Positions 32,231-41,852 are shown, numbered from the stretch's first letter. The stretch: 64,000 nucleotides of DNA from Halorussus gelatinilyticus (GCF_023238445.1 NZ_CP096658.1:3286001-3350000), one strand, 5' to 3'. Translations and numbers: made by a program. Notes: a model not told the origin generated them from the letters alone.

Positions 32231-34009
32231 ATGAAAGTCCGCGTCAGCGACGGTGCGACCGACGAGGAGGCGTCCGCCATCGCGGAAGCGCTCGCCCAGC
32301 ACGTCCGGGACGAAGTGGAAGTGTTCGTGGGCGACGCCGACGCCCCCGCGGTGGTCCGCGAGGCACCCGCCGGTCCCCCGAACGCGGGGGCCGAGGCCGC
32401 CGCCGAAGCCATCGCCGAGTCCGACGACCTCGGGCCGACCGAGCGCGAAGAGCGCCTGTGGGACGAGATAGAGGACATCGAGTTGGGCGGTCCCGAGAAG
32501 TACAAACAGCGCCTCGAAGAGCAGGGCAAACTGTTCGTCCGCGACCGACTCGACCTCTGGTTCGGCGACGACGGACTCCTCTTCGAGGACGGCAAGTTCG
32601 CCAACTTCGACGCGTGGCACCCCGACAGCCCCGAGGTCGAGGAGGGCAACGACGACCGACTGCCGGGCGACGGCCTGCTCACCGGCGCGGCCGAGTTCGA
32701 GGGCCGCGAGCTGCACTTCATGGCCAACGACTTCACCGTGAAGGCCGGGTCGATGGCCGAGAAGGGCGTCGAGAAGTTCCTCCGGATGCAACAGCGCGCA
32801 CTCAAGAACGGAAAGCCGGTCCTCTACCTGATGGACTCGTCGGGCGGCCGCATCGACCAGCAGACCGGCTTCTTCGCCAACCGCGAGGGCATCGGGAAGT
32901 ACTACTACAACCACTCGATGCTCTCGGGCGCGGTCCCGCAAATCTGCGTGCTCTACGGCCCCTGCATCGCCGGCGCGGCCTACACCCCGGTCTTCGCCGA
33001 CTTCACCATCATGGTCCGGGACATGTCCGCGATGGCCATCGCCTCCCCGCGGATGGTCCAGATGGTCACGGGCGAGGACATCGAACTCGAAGAGCTGGGC
33101 GGTCCCGACGTCCACGCCAAGAAGTCCGGGAGCGCCGACCTCGTGGCCGACGACGAGGAACACGCACGCGAACTCGTCGCCGACCTCGTGAGCTACCTGC
33201 CCGACAGCGCCGACGAGAAGCCGCCCGAAACCGAGGGCAAACCGCCCGTCAAGTCGCCCGCGGGCATCGACTCGGTGGTTCCCCAAGAGCCGAACAAGGG
33301 CTACGACATGACCGACGTCATCGACCGTGTGGTGGACGAGGGCTCCTACTTCGAACTCAAGCCCGAGTACGGCAAGGAGATACTCACCGCGTTCGCCCGC
33401 ATCGACGGTCGGCCGGTCGGTATCGTCGCCAACCAACCGGCACAGCGCGCGGGGGCCATCTTCCCCGACGCCGCCGAGAAGGCCGCGGAGTTCATCTGGA
33501 CCTGCGACGCCTACGAGATTCCCCTGCTGTACCTGTGTGACACCCCTGGATTCATGGCCGGGTCGCAGGTCGAGGAGGACGCGATTCTGGAGAAGGGCAA
33601 GAAGTTCATCTACGCCACCTCGTCGGCGACGGTCCCCAAGCAGACTGTCGTGGTCCGGAAGGCCTACGGCGCGGGCATCTACGCGATGGGCGGCCCGGCT
33701 TACGACCCCGAGAGCGTCATCGGGCTTCCCTCCGGCGAAATCGCCATCATGGGACCGGAGGCGGCCATCAACGCGGTCTACGCCCGCAAGCTCTCGGAGA
33801 TCGACGACGAGGAGGAACGCGCGAAGAAAGAACAGGAACTCCGCGAGGAGTACCGCGAGGACATCGACGTGCATCGGATGGCCAGCGAGGTAGTCATCGA
33901 CGACATCGTACCGCCCAGCACCCTCCGGACGGAACTGAAAAACCGGTTCGCGTTCTACGAGGGCATCGAGAAGGACGTACCGGACAAGAAGCACGGCACG
34001 ATTCTGTAG
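32231..34009 (+). CDS. pccB: acyl-CoA carboxylase carboxyltransferase (beta) subunit
   Basis: A 592-residue crotonase-fold carboxyltransferase. It transfers carboxyl from biotin to an acyl-CoA, probably propionyl-CoA (or methylcrotonyl/glutaconyl-CoA). The core carries FTVKAGSMAEKGVEKFLRMQQ, DSSGGRIDQQ with the oxyanion Gly-Gly, and CDTPGFMAGSQVE in the second half. The first 75 residues form an extra acidic domain not in the usual 510-520-residue subunit. The biotin carboxylase subunit is not nearby. In haloarchaea this enzyme feeds odd-chain and methylaspartate-cycle carbon into methylmalonyl-CoA. Confidence 0.85.
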   Translation: MKVRVSDGATDEEASAIAEALAQHVRDEVEVFVGDADAPAVVREAPAGPPNAGAEAAAEAIAESDDLGPTEREERLWDEIEDIELGGPEKYKQRLEEQGKLFVRDRLDLWFGDDGLLFEDGKFANFDAWHPDSPEVEEGNDDRLPGDGLLTGAAEFEGRELHFMANDFTVKAGSMAEKGVEKFLRMQQRALKNGKPVLYLMDSSGGRIDQQTGFFANREGIGKYYYNHSMLSGAVPQICVLYGPCIAGAAYTPVFADFTIMVRDMSAMAIASPRMVQMVTGEDIELEELGGPDVHAKKSGSADLVADDEEHARELVADLVSYLPDSADEKPPETEGKPPVKSPAGIDSVVPQEPNKGYDMTDVIDRVVDEGSYFELKPEYGKEILTAFARIDGRPVGIVANQPAQRAGAIFPDAAEKAAEFIWTCDAYEIPLLYLCDTPGFMAGSQVEEDAILEKGKKFIYATSSATVPKQTVVVRKAYGAGIYAMGGPAYDPESVIGLPSGEIAIMGPEAAINAVYARKLSEIDDEEERAKKEQELREEYREDIDVHRMASEVVIDDIVPPSTLRTELKNRFAFYEGIEKDVPDKKHGTIL

Positions 34010-34036
34010 GCCGGCAGTCGTCTCTCGGCCTCGTTC

Positions 34037-34477
34037 TCACCCCGCCTCGCTCTCCCGAACCGCGTCCGCGAACACCGCGAGCGCCAGCGCCGCCAGACCG
34101 ATATCTCGCGCGATTACGTCGCCGAACCGGCCGGTCGTGACCCAGACGACCAGTAGGTACAGAATCGTCGCCGAGAGGGAGACTGCGGCCACGGCCGCCG
34201 AGAACGCGACGTAGCGGTCCGCGAGCAGTGCGAGTCCGAACCCGATTTCGAGCCACCCGTTTATCAGCATGAAGACGACCGGCGAGACGACCAGCAGGGG
34301 CGCGAGCCAGTCGGTGACGTAGACCGCCCACGCCGCCGGGTCCAGCAGTTTGTGGACGCCCGCCGCGACCAGCATCGCGCCGAGACCCGCCCGCGTCAGG
34401 ACGGCCGAGGACGGAAGCCACGAGGTAACTCGGCCGAACGCCGACTCGACGGTCCGGCGCGCACCACTTCGGGACAC
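34037..34477 (-). CDS. DoxX-family membrane protein
   Basis: A 146-residue protein with four transmembrane helices. LTRAGLGAMLVAAGVHKLLDPAAW near residue 27 is the DoxX signature, followed by GWLEIGFGLALLADRYVAF. DoxX relatives are subunits of thiosulfate:quinone oxidoreductase in Acidianus or membrane redox proteins; the function here is open. The first 20 residues are basic and probably cytoplasmic. It converges with pccB, 27 bp apart. Confidence 0.8.
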   Translation of the reverse strand: MSRSGARRTVESAFGRVTSWLPSSAVLTRAGLGAMLVAAGVHKLLDPAAWAVYVTDWLAPLLVVSPVVFMLINGWLEIGFGLALLADRYVAFSAAVAAVSLSATILYLLVVWVTTGRFGDVIARDIGLAALALAVFADAVRESEAG

Positions 34478-34830
34478 GACCGGGCGTAGGGACCCGGCCG
34501 CCGAAAATCCTCGCGTTCGCGTCGGCCTCCCTCGACCTCCCCCTTCGCTCCGCCCCCGACCTCTTCTTCGCTCCGTCCTCGACCTCCCATCCCTGACCCT
34601 GCGCTCGCCCGGCAGTAGCGTCCGACTGCCGTGCCGTATCGACCCCGTAACTCCGCATTTCCTGCGCCTCTGGGTCTCAAGCGTTCACTTTCGCGCTCGG
34701 CCGTGGTTTCGGGTCCCGGCGCCGTTAGCCGGGTTAATCAGGCGTATCAGCGACTAAGGAGGCCTATAACAATTGGCCCGTCCGTCGTTCGTTCGGTCGT
34801 GACGAGGCGCACTCCGCGCCGGATTTCATC
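34478..34830. other. 353-bp intergenic region
   Basis: No gene seen. The left third holds two copies of a Pyr-rich word (CGACCTC...CTTCGCTCCG, near 34545 and 34565). The right end has CCTATAACAATTGG (34763-34776), whose TATAAC could be the promoter of the DUF5658 gene. A related CCCATAACAAAGG stands before the beta-propeller gene at 36008. Confidence 0.4.
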
Positions 34831-35208
34831 ATGAGTTCGGACCGACTTCACTGGCCGTCGGCTATCCGCGAGGACCCGCGACGCCTGACCGCACCGCTGG
34901 CCGGAATCGACGGCTGGGAGCGGACGCTCTGGATTCTCGTCGGCGTCGCGCTCGTCGGCGACCTGCTCACGACCTACTACGGGTTGCAACTCGGTCTCAC
35001 CGAGTCGAACCCGGTCGCTCGGGCCGCGCTCGACCGATTCGGCTTCGCGGCGATGGTCGGACTGAAGCTGTTCGCGCTCGCGGTCGGAGTCGGCTGTCGG
35101 CGACTGCTCCCCGACGAACACGGCCTGCTCGTGCCCGCCGGACTGGCGGTGCCGTGGATGGGTGCGGTGGTCGTCAACCTCTCGCTGTACGCGATAGTCC
35201 TCGGATAG
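34831..35208 (+). CDS. DUF5658-like small membrane protein
   Basis: A 125-residue protein with three transmembrane helices. A soluble 30-residue start is followed by WILVGVALVGDLLTTYYGLQLGLTESNPVARAAL; the DxxTTYxGLxxG...E-x-NP pattern is the DUF5658 hallmark. Further helices lie at residues 70-88 and 98-122. Function unknown; the invariant Asp, Tyr and Glu-Asn suggest ligand or ion binding in the membrane. It is monocistronic with a TATA-like element about 60 nt upstream. Confidence 0.8.
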   Translation: MSSDRLHWPSAIREDPRRLTAPLAGIDGWERTLWILVGVALVGDLLTTYYGLQLGLTESNPVARAALDRFGFAAMVGLKLFALAVGVGCRRLLPDEHGLLVPAGLAVPWMGAVVVNLSLYAIVLG

Positions 35209-35364
35209 GGCTCCGCGAGAGCGCGAAAACGTGGCACGGCCGGGCAGCGCAAGAAGTCGGTCGACAGTCGTCGCGGTGAGACCACCGGTTCGGTCAGGAG
35301 TCGACCTGACGCTGCGCGCGACAGTGGTCGTCCTACTCGACCGACTGCTCGTCGTCCGCGATAG

Positions 35365-35847
35365 CTACTGATTCTCCCGCTTCAGCGACAGCACCGTCCG
35401 GTCGAACTCGCAGACCAACGTCTCGCCGTCGCCCTCGCTCCCCTCGTCGTCGCGGTTGACCGCGAACGCCTCGACGTGCATCGTGACGACGCCGCGCTCG
35501 CCGTCACTGGTCTCGCGCTTGTCGGTCACGGTCGATTGGGCGCGAATCGTGTCGCCGTGGAACACCGGATTGGGATGCTCCACGTCGTCGTACGAGAGGT
35601 TGGCGACGATGGTGCCGTCGGTGGTGTCCGGGATGGAGAGACCGACCGCGAGGCTCATCGTATAGAGTCCGTTGACCAACCGCTCGCCGAACTGGGTGTC
35701 CTCGGCGAACTCCGCGTCGAGGTGGAGCGGTTGCTGGTTCATCGTCGTGTCGCAGAACTGCTGGTTGTCCGACTCGCTGACGGTCCGCCGCTTCTCGTGT
35801 TCGATGGTCTGGCCGACCTCGAACTCCTCGTAGTAGAGACCCGACAT
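35365..35847 (-). CDS. MaoC-type hot-dog hydratase
   Basis: A 160-residue hot-dog-fold protein. Core motif: EVGQTIEHEKRRTVSESDNQQFCDTTMNQQPLHLD, with the Asp and His of MaoC hydratases (SExD... PLHxD), then GxRLVNGLYTMSLAVG. The family hydrates enoyl-CoA or mesaconyl-CoA. Genes for a CitE-type lyase and two glutamate dehydrogenases follow within 4 kb, so mesaconyl-CoA hydratase of the methylaspartate cycle is a possibility, although that enzyme is usually larger. The ATG at 35847 is preferred over an in-frame start 27 nt upstream. Confidence 0.82.
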   Translation of the reverse strand: MSGLYYEEFEVGQTIEHEKRRTVSESDNQQFCDTTMNQQPLHLDAEFAEDTQFGERLVNGLYTMSLAVGLSIPDTTDGTIVANLSYDDVEHPNPVFHGDTIRAQSTVTDKRETSDGERGVVTMHVEAFAVNRDDEGSEGDGETLVCEFDRTVLSLKRENQ

Positions 35848-36007
35848 GCGTGAGCGGTCGGCGCGACCCGGCAAAAATCCCGCCGATTCGGGCCGACCGA
35901 ACGGTTGCAGAACGTTTCAGGCACGGCCTGTCGGTCGGTAATCGGCCCATAACAAAGGCTAAGTCCCGACTAAATCGGGTCGCAGTCAGTCACAGTCGAG
36001 GCTTACC
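35848..36007. promoter_or_regulatory. divergent promoter region between the MaoC and beta-propeller genes
   Basis: Contains CCGACCGA (35893-35900) and its complement TCGGTCGG (35931-35938), 30 nt apart. It also contains CATAACAAAGG (about 35948), which resembles a TATA box, and CCCGA-CTAAA-TCGGG (35965-35979), a 5-5-5 inverted repeat between that element and the start at 36008. Confidence 0.4.
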
Positions 36008-37222
36008 ATGTCCGAAGAAGCCAGTCGGTTCGAGTGGGTACGACCGCGAACAGGGGACGGTAACCGAGTCGGTTCGACACCCGGACGCGAAGCGGCGCGA
36101 GGGACGCCGCGGGGCGCGACGCCCTCGGCCGGTGGGTCGGACGCACGCGAGTCGCCCGCAGTGCGACCGCGTTCGCGCCCGACGACCGCCGACTCGGGCG
36201 AGCGTGTGACGGACGCCACCGACCGACGGCTGACGTCGGACGACTCGCGGGTTCGCTTCCGGTTTCGGGCCAGCGGTCCGGCCCGGACCGCACCCGCGGT
36301 CGGCGACGGGACGGTGTATCTCGCCTGTGCAAACGGCTGCACGCACGCATTCGATGCTGACGACGGCACCGAGCGATGGTCGCGGTGGGTCGATGGCCGA
36401 CCCACCGCACCGACGGTCTCCGGAGACGTCGTGTACGGCGGTAGCGACCGCGGGACCGCCGACCGCGGTTCGGTCGTCGCGCTCGACGCCGCGACGGGCG
36501 ACAGCCGGTGGGAGTTCGAGACCGAGGGCGGCGTGCAAGCGTCGCCGACGGTCGCGAACGGCGAAATCTTCGTCGCGGCCGACGACGGCCGAATCACGGC
36601 TCTCCACGAGGCGGACGGCTCTCGCCGCCGGACGTTCCGGAACGCGGCGCGAGCGCTCTGCGGGCTCGCACACGACGGGAGACGGCTCCTGCTCGCCAGT
36701 CTCGACGGCGGCGCGTACGCCCGCAACCCGACCGACGGCCGCGAGCGCTGGCGGTTCGCGTCGGCCGTCGCGGTCGGCGGTGCGCCCGCGATGGCCGACG
36801 ACACCGCGTACGTCGGCACCGTAGACGACGGTCGCGTGTCCGCGATTTCGGCGACGACGGGCAGGGAACGCTGGCGCGCAGCGACCGGCGGCGCGGTGTG
36901 GGCGTCGCCGACGGTCGCGGACGACACCGTCTTCGTGGGAAGCAGAGACGGCTTCGTCTACGCCTTCGACGCGGAGGACGGTTCGGTGGGTTGGCGGACC
37001 GACCTCGGGGCGCGCATCTGGTCCTCGCCGACGGTCGCGGACGACGCCCTCCTCGTGGCGACCGACGCCGGGGACGTGTGGGCGTTGAATCGGGAGGACG
37101 GGACGGTACTGTGGTGGTGCCGGGCGACGGACGCAGTCGTGGCCTCGGTCGTCGTCGCGGACGCGACGGCCTACGTGGCCGACTGCGGTGGGACCGTCAC
37201 TGCGCTTTCGCTCTCGGATTGA
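36008..37222 (+). CDS. cytoplasmic PQQ-type beta-propeller protein without signal peptide
   Basis: A 404-residue protein of repeated PQQ/BamB blades after an 80-residue hydrophilic, Arg/Ser/Pro-rich N-terminus. Blades read ADDGRITALHEADGSRRR, DDGRVSAISATTGRERWRA, SRDGFVYAFDAEDGSVGWRT and DAGDVWALNREDGTVLWW, about seven units. No Tat, Sec or lipobox signal is visible, unlike the other propellers in this window, so a cytoplasmic scaffold role is likely. The arginine-rich N-terminus is a disordered tail and odd for a haloarchaeal protein. Confidence 0.8.
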   Translation: MSEEASRFEWVRPRTGDGNRVGSTPGREAARGTPRGATPSAGGSDARESPAVRPRSRPTTADSGERVTDATDRRLTSDDSRVRFRFRASGPARTAPAVGDGTVYLACANGCTHAFDADDGTERWSRWVDGRPTAPTVSGDVVYGGSDRGTADRGSVVALDAATGDSRWEFETEGGVQASPTVANGEIFVAADDGRITALHEADGSRRRTFRNAARALCGLAHDGRRLLLASLDGGAYARNPTDGRERWRFASAVAVGGAPAMADDTAYVGTVDDGRVSAISATTGRERWRAATGGAVWASPTVADDTVFVGSRDGFVYAFDAEDGSVGWRTDLGARIWSSPTVADDALLVATDAGDVWALNREDGTVLWWCRATDAVVASVVVADATAYVADCGGTVTALSLSD

Positions 37223-37309
37223 CGCCGACCGCGCGTTCGCCCGCCGACTGATTCTCGGGTGGCTCTCCGTTTCGGAATAATTGATACGCCGGAGCACGTC
37301 GATTCGGAC

Positions 37310-38209
37310 ATGCCACGACGAAGCGTCATGTTCACGCCGGGCGACCGTCCGGCGATGATGCGGAAAGCGCCGAGCGCAGGGGCCGACGTAATCGTCTTCG
37401 ACTTGGAGGACGCGGTGGCTCCCGACGCCAAGGACGAGGCGCGCACGGCGGTCCGCGAGGTGTTGACCGACCCCGACTTCGACCCCGACTGCGAGGTCTG
37501 CGTCCGGGTGAATCAGACGGGCATCGCCGCGGACGACGACCTGCGAGGAATCCTCGGACGGGAGGACGCGACGAGCGACGAGTCGAGCGATTTCGCGGCG
37601 TCGCGCGCCGTGGAAACGCTCGATTCGGTGATGCTCCCGAAGACCGAGGACGCGGACGACGCCGAGACGCTGGCCGACCTGCTCGACGAGCGCGACGCCG
37701 ACGTGCCGATTCTCGCGCTGGTCGAGACCGCGGCCGGAATCCTGTCGGCCGAGTCCATCGCGACCGTGCCCGAAGTCGATGCGCTCGCCTTCGGCGCGGA
37801 GGACCTCGCGGCCGACGTCGGCGCGACCCGGACCGACGAGGGCACCGAAGTCCTCCACGCCCGCGAACACGTCGTCCTCGCGGCGAGTGCGGCCGACGCG
37901 GACGCCATCGACACGGTGTACACCGACATCGAGGACACCGAAGGCCTGCGCGAGGAGACCGAGTTCGCCATCGAATTGGGGTACGACGGCAAGATGGCCA
38001 TCCACCCCGCGCAGGTCGCGCCCGTCAACGAGGCGTTCACGCCCGACCCCGAGCGCGTCGAGTGGGCCGAGAAGCTGTTGGCGGCGAAAGAAGAGGCCGA
38101 CGCCGATGGCCGGGGCGTCTTCCGGGTGGACGGCGAGATGATAGACGCGCCGCTGGTCGCACAGGCCGAGCGCGTGCTGGCGTACGCCGAGGCCGCCGAC
38201 GAGACGTGA
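37310..38209 (+). CDS. CitE/HpcH-HpaI family lyase (malyl-CoA lyase-like)
   Basis: A 299-residue TIM-barrel lyase. It starts MPRRSVMFTPGDRPAMMRKAP, then ADVIVFDLEDAVAPDAKDEAR (Asp/Glu that bind Mg2+), VRVNQTG (Arg) and LALVETAAGILSAESIA with the catalytic Glu. The C-terminal GKMAIHPAQVAPVNEAF is the family's IHP motif. In haloarchaea this protein is assigned to cleave (beta-methyl)malyl-CoA to glyoxylate and acyl-CoA in the methylaspartate cycle. The exact substrate here is inferred. It is separated from glutamate dehydrogenase by 26 bp, convergently. Confidence 0.88.
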   Translation: MPRRSVMFTPGDRPAMMRKAPSAGADVIVFDLEDAVAPDAKDEARTAVREVLTDPDFDPDCEVCVRVNQTGIAADDDLRGILGREDATSDESSDFAASRAVETLDSVMLPKTEDADDAETLADLLDERDADVPILALVETAAGILSAESIATVPEVDALAFGAEDLAADVGATRTDEGTEVLHAREHVVLAASAADADAIDTVYTDIEDTEGLREETEFAIELGYDGKMAIHPAQVAPVNEAFTPDPERVEWAEKLLAAKEEADADGRGVFRVDGEMIDAPLVAQAERVLAYAEAADET

Positions 38210-38235
38210 GGAAAAGCGGAAACTACGTCAGCGGT

Positions 38236-39537
38236 TCAGGGCCAGAGACCGCGGGTGCTCTTCGCCTCGGCGATGCGCGAGAGCGCGACGACGTAGGCGG
38301 CGTCGCGCCAACTCACGTCGCGGGCCTCGACTTCGGTCCGCACGTCGTTCCACGCCGAGAGCATGTGTTTCTCCAGTTCGTCGTTGACGCGTTCGAGCGA
38401 CCACTGACGCCGGTTGATGTCCTGCAACCACTCGAAGTACGAGACGGTGACCCCGCCCGCGTTGGCGAGGATGTCGGGAATGACCTCGACGCCGTTCTCT
38501 TCCAGGATGGCGTCGGCGGCGAACGTCGTCGGGCCGTTCGCACCCTCGACCACGACGTCGGCCTGCACGTCGTTGGCGTTGTCCGCGGTGATGACGTTCC
38601 CGACCGCGGCCGGAACGAGGACGTCCACGTCGAGTTCGAGAATCTTCTCGTTCGAGAGCTTCTCGGGCGCGTCGTGGGTCATGACGGCCTCGGGTTCCTC
38701 CTCGTGGGAGGGCACCGCGTGGGTGTCCAGTCCGTCCGGGTCGTAGATGGCACCGTTCACGTCGCTGACCGCGACGATGTTCGCGCCCCAGTCGTCGAGC
38801 AGACGGGCCGCGTTCGCGCCGACCGAGCCGAATCCCTGCACGGCGATGGTCGTCTCTTCGAGGTCGTAGTCGTAGTAGTCGGCGGCCTCACGGGCAATGA
38901 TGGCGACGGAGCGACCGGGCGCTTCCTGTCGTCCCTCGCTCCCGCCGACGACGGGCGGTTTTCCGGTGACGACGCCGGGAATGGTCTCGCCCTCCTGCAT
39001 CGAGTAGGCGTCCATGAACCACGCCATCGTCTGGGCGTCGGTGCCCATGTCGGGCGCGGGGATGTCCTTCTTCGGACCGACGAACTTGCGGAGTTCCTCG
39101 GCGAAGCGCCGGGTCAGGCGCTCCTTCTCGTCGGTCGTCAGGTCCTTGGGGTCCACGACGATGCCGCCCTTCCCACCGCCGAACGGCAGGTCCATCACGG
39201 CGCACTTCCACGTCATCCACATCGACAGCCCGACGCACTCCTGTTCGCTGACGTGGGGGTGGAAGCGCAGGCCGCCCTTGTACGGGCCGCGCACGTCGTC
39301 GTGTTGGGCGCGGTAGCCGGTGAACACCTCGACCTCGCCGTTCTCGCGTTTCAGCGGTACCGCGACGCGATGGACTTTGGTCGGATGCTTCAGTCGCTCG
39401 ATGACGCCCTCGTCCACGTCGAGGTGGGCCGCGGCGTGTTCCAGTTGACGGCGCGCGGTTTCGAGCGCGGACTCCGGCTCTTCGGTCTCCTCGTCACTAC
39501 CCTTCTGTTCGGTTGCTTCGACAGTTTCTGGAGGCAT
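38236..39537 (-). CDS. Glu/Leu/Phe/Val dehydrogenase (glutamate dehydrogenase), copy 1
   Basis: A 433-residue NAD(P)-dependent amino-acid dehydrogenase. [17 protein letters not shown], then [24 protein letters not shown] with the substrate and catalytic Lys, and [16 protein letters not shown] with the catalytic Asp, are the N-terminal signature. [15 protein letters not shown] is the dinucleotide fold. The ATG at 39537 is chosen; an in-frame ATG 12 codons upstream is possible. A short N-terminal Glu-rich extension (residues 1-25) is present. It is divergent from copy 2, so the pair shares a 266-bp control region. Confidence 0.92.
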   Translation of the reverse strand: MPPETVEATEQKGSDEETEEPESALETARRQLEHAAAHLDVDEGVIERLKHPTKVHRVAVPLKRENGEVEVFTGYRAQHDDVRGPYKGGLRFHPHVSEQECVGLSMWMTWKCAVMDLPFGGGKGGIVVDPKDLTTDEKERLTRRFAEELRKFVGPKKDIPAPDMGTDAQTMAWFMDAYSMQEGETIPGVVTGKPPVVGGSEGRQEAPGRSVAIIAREAADYYDYDLEETTIAVQGFGSVGANAARLLDDWGANIVAVSDVNGAIYDPDGLDTHAVPSHEEEPEAVMTHDAPEKLSNEKILELDVDVLVPAAVGNVITADNANDVQADVVVEGANGPTTFAADAILEENGVEVIPDILANAGGVTVSYFEWLQDINRRQWSLERVNDELEKHMLSAWNDVRTEVEARDVSWRDAAYVVALSRIAEAKSTRGLWP

Positions 39538-39734
39538 GATTGGTTCGGCACGTCGTCTGCGACTCGGCCTCACCGGGGCGAGTCGTCTTAGCGACGCATC
39601 GTAGGCGTAGGTTCCCGTAGGCGTACAAAATATTAATGCTATAGAGTTGTCTTAGGTCCTTATACACACACTTACGCCAGCGGTCGGCTTTGGATGCGGT
39701 TAGTCGAAATCGCCGGCATACGGCCCGACGCGCG

Positions 39735-39752
39735 GTTTCCGATTTCGGAAAC
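39735..39752. promoter_or_regulatory. perfect 8-2-8 palindrome in the glutamate dehydrogenase control region
   Basis: GTTTCCGA-TT-TCGGAAAC, exact arms, 51 bp before the ATG of copy 2 (39804). TGTATGAG follows directly and could be a TATA variant at 39753-39760. The site is a strong candidate operator of one or both divergent dehydrogenases. Confidence 0.6.
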
Positions 39753-39803
39753 TGTATGAGTGCCAATCGAGACGTTGTAACTTGACGCCAGAAATTACCA
39801 CCC

Positions 39804-41060
39804 ATGTCCGAGCAAGCAAATCCCTTCGAAAGCCTGCAGGAACAGATCGACGACGCGTCGGAGTACATGGACGTCGGCGAGGACGTGCTGAAACGCCTCA
39901 AACACCCCGAGCGCGTGCTCGAAACCAATCTCTCCGTCGAGTTGGACGACGACGACGTCGAGGTGTTCAAAGCGTTCCGCTCGGAGTTCAACGGCGACCG
40001 CGGTCCGTACAAGGGCGGTATTCGCTACCATCCCGGCGTCACCCGCGACGAGGTCAAGGCGCTCTCGGGGTGGATGGTCTACAAGTGCGCCATCGTGGAC
40101 ATTCCCTACGGCGGCGGGAAGGGCGGCATCGTCATCGACCCGGACGACTACAGCGAGGACGAACTCGAACGAATCACGCGGTCGTTCGCCAAGGAACTGC
40201 GCCCGTTTATCGGCGTGGACAAGGACATCCCTGCGCCCGACGTGAACACGGGCCAGCGCGAGATGAACTGGATCAAGGACACCTACGAGACGCTGGAGAA
40301 CACGACCGCGCCCGGCGTCATCACGGGTAAGTCCCCCGACAGCGGCGGGAGCGCGGGCCGCGTCGAGGCGACCGGTCGCTCGACCATGCTCACCGCACGC
40401 GAGGCGTTCGACTACCTCGACCGTGACATCGAGGGCGCGTCCGTCGCGGTGCAGGGCTACGGGAACGCCGGGTGGATAGCCGCGAAACTCATCGACGAAC
40501 TCGGTGCGAACGTCGTCTCCGTCTCCGACTCCAGCGGTGCTATCTACAACGAGGACGGCTTCGACCCAGTGGACGTCAAGAGCCACAAGAACGAGACCGG
40601 CAGCGTCTCGGGCTACTCCGAAGCCGACGAGGAGTTCTCCAACGAGGACCTGCTCACGCTCGACGTGGACCTGCTGGTCCCCGCCGCGCTGGAAAACGCC
40701 ATCGACGGCGACCTCGCCGAGGACGTGCAGGCCGACGTCGTCGTGGAGGCCGCCAACGGGCCGCTCACGCCCGACGCCGACGACGTGCTCGCCGACTCGG
40801 ACACCTACGTCTTCCCCGACATCCTCGCCAACGCGGGCGGGGTCACCGTCTCGTACTTCGAGTGGGTCCAGAACCGCCAGCGGTTCCACTGGACCGAGGA
40901 GCGCGTCAACGACGAACTCGAACGCATCATCACGGACGCCTTCGACAACCTCGTCGAGACCTACGAGGAGACCGGCGCGCCGAACATGCGCACCGCCGCG
41001 TACGTCGTCGCCATCCAGCGCGTCGTGGACGCCTACGAGGAGAGCGGCAACTGGCCCTGA
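39804..41060 (+). CDS. Glu/Leu/Phe/Val dehydrogenase (glutamate dehydrogenase), copy 2
   Basis: A 418-residue paralogue of copy 1 with the same signatures: [56 protein letters not shown] and the fold motif [15 protein letters not shown]. It lacks the longer N-terminal extension of copy 1. One copy may be anabolic (NADP) and the other catabolic (NAD), the usual haloarchaeal arrangement, but I cannot assign them by sequence. A T-rich stretch, CGTTTTCTTTCG (41086-41097), follows the stop and may terminate it. Confidence 0.93.
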   Translation: MSEQANPFESLQEQIDDASEYMDVGEDVLKRLKHPERVLETNLSVELDDDDVEVFKAFRSEFNGDRGPYKGGIRYHPGVTRDEVKALSGWMVYKCAIVDIPYGGGKGGIVIDPDDYSEDELERITRSFAKELRPFIGVDKDIPAPDVNTGQREMNWIKDTYETLENTTAPGVITGKSPDSGGSAGRVEATGRSTMLTAREAFDYLDRDIEGASVAVQGYGNAGWIAAKLIDELGANVVSVSDSSGAIYNEDGFDPVDVKSHKNETGSVSGYSEADEEFSNEDLLTLDVDLLVPAALENAIDGDLAEDVQADVVVEAANGPLTPDADDVLADSDTYVFPDILANAGGVTVSYFEWVQNRQRFHWTEERVNDELERIITDAFDNLVETYEETGAPNMRTAAYVVAIQRVVDAYEESGNWP

Positions 41061-41216
41061 GATTTAGATAAACGGACAGTCACGTTCGTTTTCTTTCGAG
41101 GTAACGTATATCATAAGGTGGGGATTTAGAATAGGGCTGAACTGCCGCTAGAGGCGCTTAGAATCCTTTTTAATCCGTACTTCGTCCTGTTTTCATTCCT
41201 GATAACCGTATCGGGG

Positions 41217-41223
41217 TTTTATG
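41217..41223 (+). promoter_or_regulatory. TATA box of the archaellin gene
   Basis: TTTTATG is 36-42 nt before the ATG at 41259, predicting a leader of about 10-15 nt. A second TTTTTAA (41167-41173) is farther upstream and is a less likely alternative. Confidence 0.5.
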
Positions 41224-41258
41224 TCCTAGGTGTGAGAATAGCTGTTCAGAAGAGAACC

Positions 41259-41852
41259 ATGTTCGACACCGACAACTGGCGGCCCGACCGGGCACAGGTG
41301 GGTATCGGTACACTCATCGTGTTCATCGCTATGGTGCTGGTCGCCGCCATCGCAGCGGGCGTACTCATCAACACCGCAGGCTTCCTGCAGACGAAGTCCG
41401 AGCAGACGGGCACGGAAGCCACCGGGCAAGTGACCAATCGGGTGAATGTCGTCAGCACCGTCGGCATCGTAGGTAACGACCAGTCCATTCACATGGTGAA
41501 CCTCACCGTGATGAAGAGTTCCGGGTCGGGTGACGTGAACCTCTCGACGGCCACCGTCGAGTGGCTCGGTCCCGACAGCGGGAAGATTCTGACCAGAGCC
41601 GACGACGGCGTCGCCAACGACACGCGGTTCAACGTCAGCACCATCAAGGACATTCAGAACACGTATCCGGTCCTCGTGGACCAAGGCGACCGGTTCCGCA
41701 TCTCGCTGAACACCGCGGAACTGACCGAGAACTCCCACGGTCTCCGCGAAAGCGAGGAGTTCACCATCAAAATCGTCACGTCGGCGGGCGCGGTTACCTA
41801 CCACCACAGCGTGCCCCAGACGCTGACCAGCCAAAAAGCGGTCTCGCTGTAA
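41259..41852 (+). CDS. archaellin/archaeal flagellin-type pilin
   Basis: A 197-residue class III signal protein. The pre-pilin sequence is [35 protein letters not shown]: cleavage by the PibD/FlaK peptidase after Gln13 would leave VGIGTLIVF, the hydrophobic archaellin N-terminus that assembles the filament core. The usual RGQ is RAQ here. The rest is a beta-rich, Asn/Thr-rich domain with N-x-S/T sequons (NLT, NLS, NDT, NVS) typical of N-glycosylated archaellins. No other archaellum gene is nearby. The ATG at 41259 is preferred to an earlier in-frame start. Confidence 0.88.
   Translation: MFDTDNWRPDRAQVGIGTLIVFIAMVLVAAIAAGVLINTAGFLQTKSEQTGTEATGQVTNRVNVVSTVGIVGNDQSIHMVNLTVMKSSGSGDVNLSTATVEWLGPDSGKILTRADDGVANDTRFNVSTIKDIQNTYPVLVDQGDRFRISLNTAELTENSHGLRESEEFTIKIVTSAGAVTYHHSVPQTLTSQKAVSL

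Noticed and set aside
31421-33994. Very long open frame (over 850 codons) antisense to the permease and acyl-CoA carboxylase
   Set aside because: High GC makes stop codons rare in the antisense frame. The sense strand carries complete permease and carboxylase families, and the antisense protein is compositionally biased (Val/Asp/Arg/Gly) without motifs.
34540-34610. Repeated CTTCGCTCCG words as a repeat element
   Set aside because: Only two to three short, imperfect copies in a pyrimidine-rich stretch; the same word occurs elsewhere by composition.
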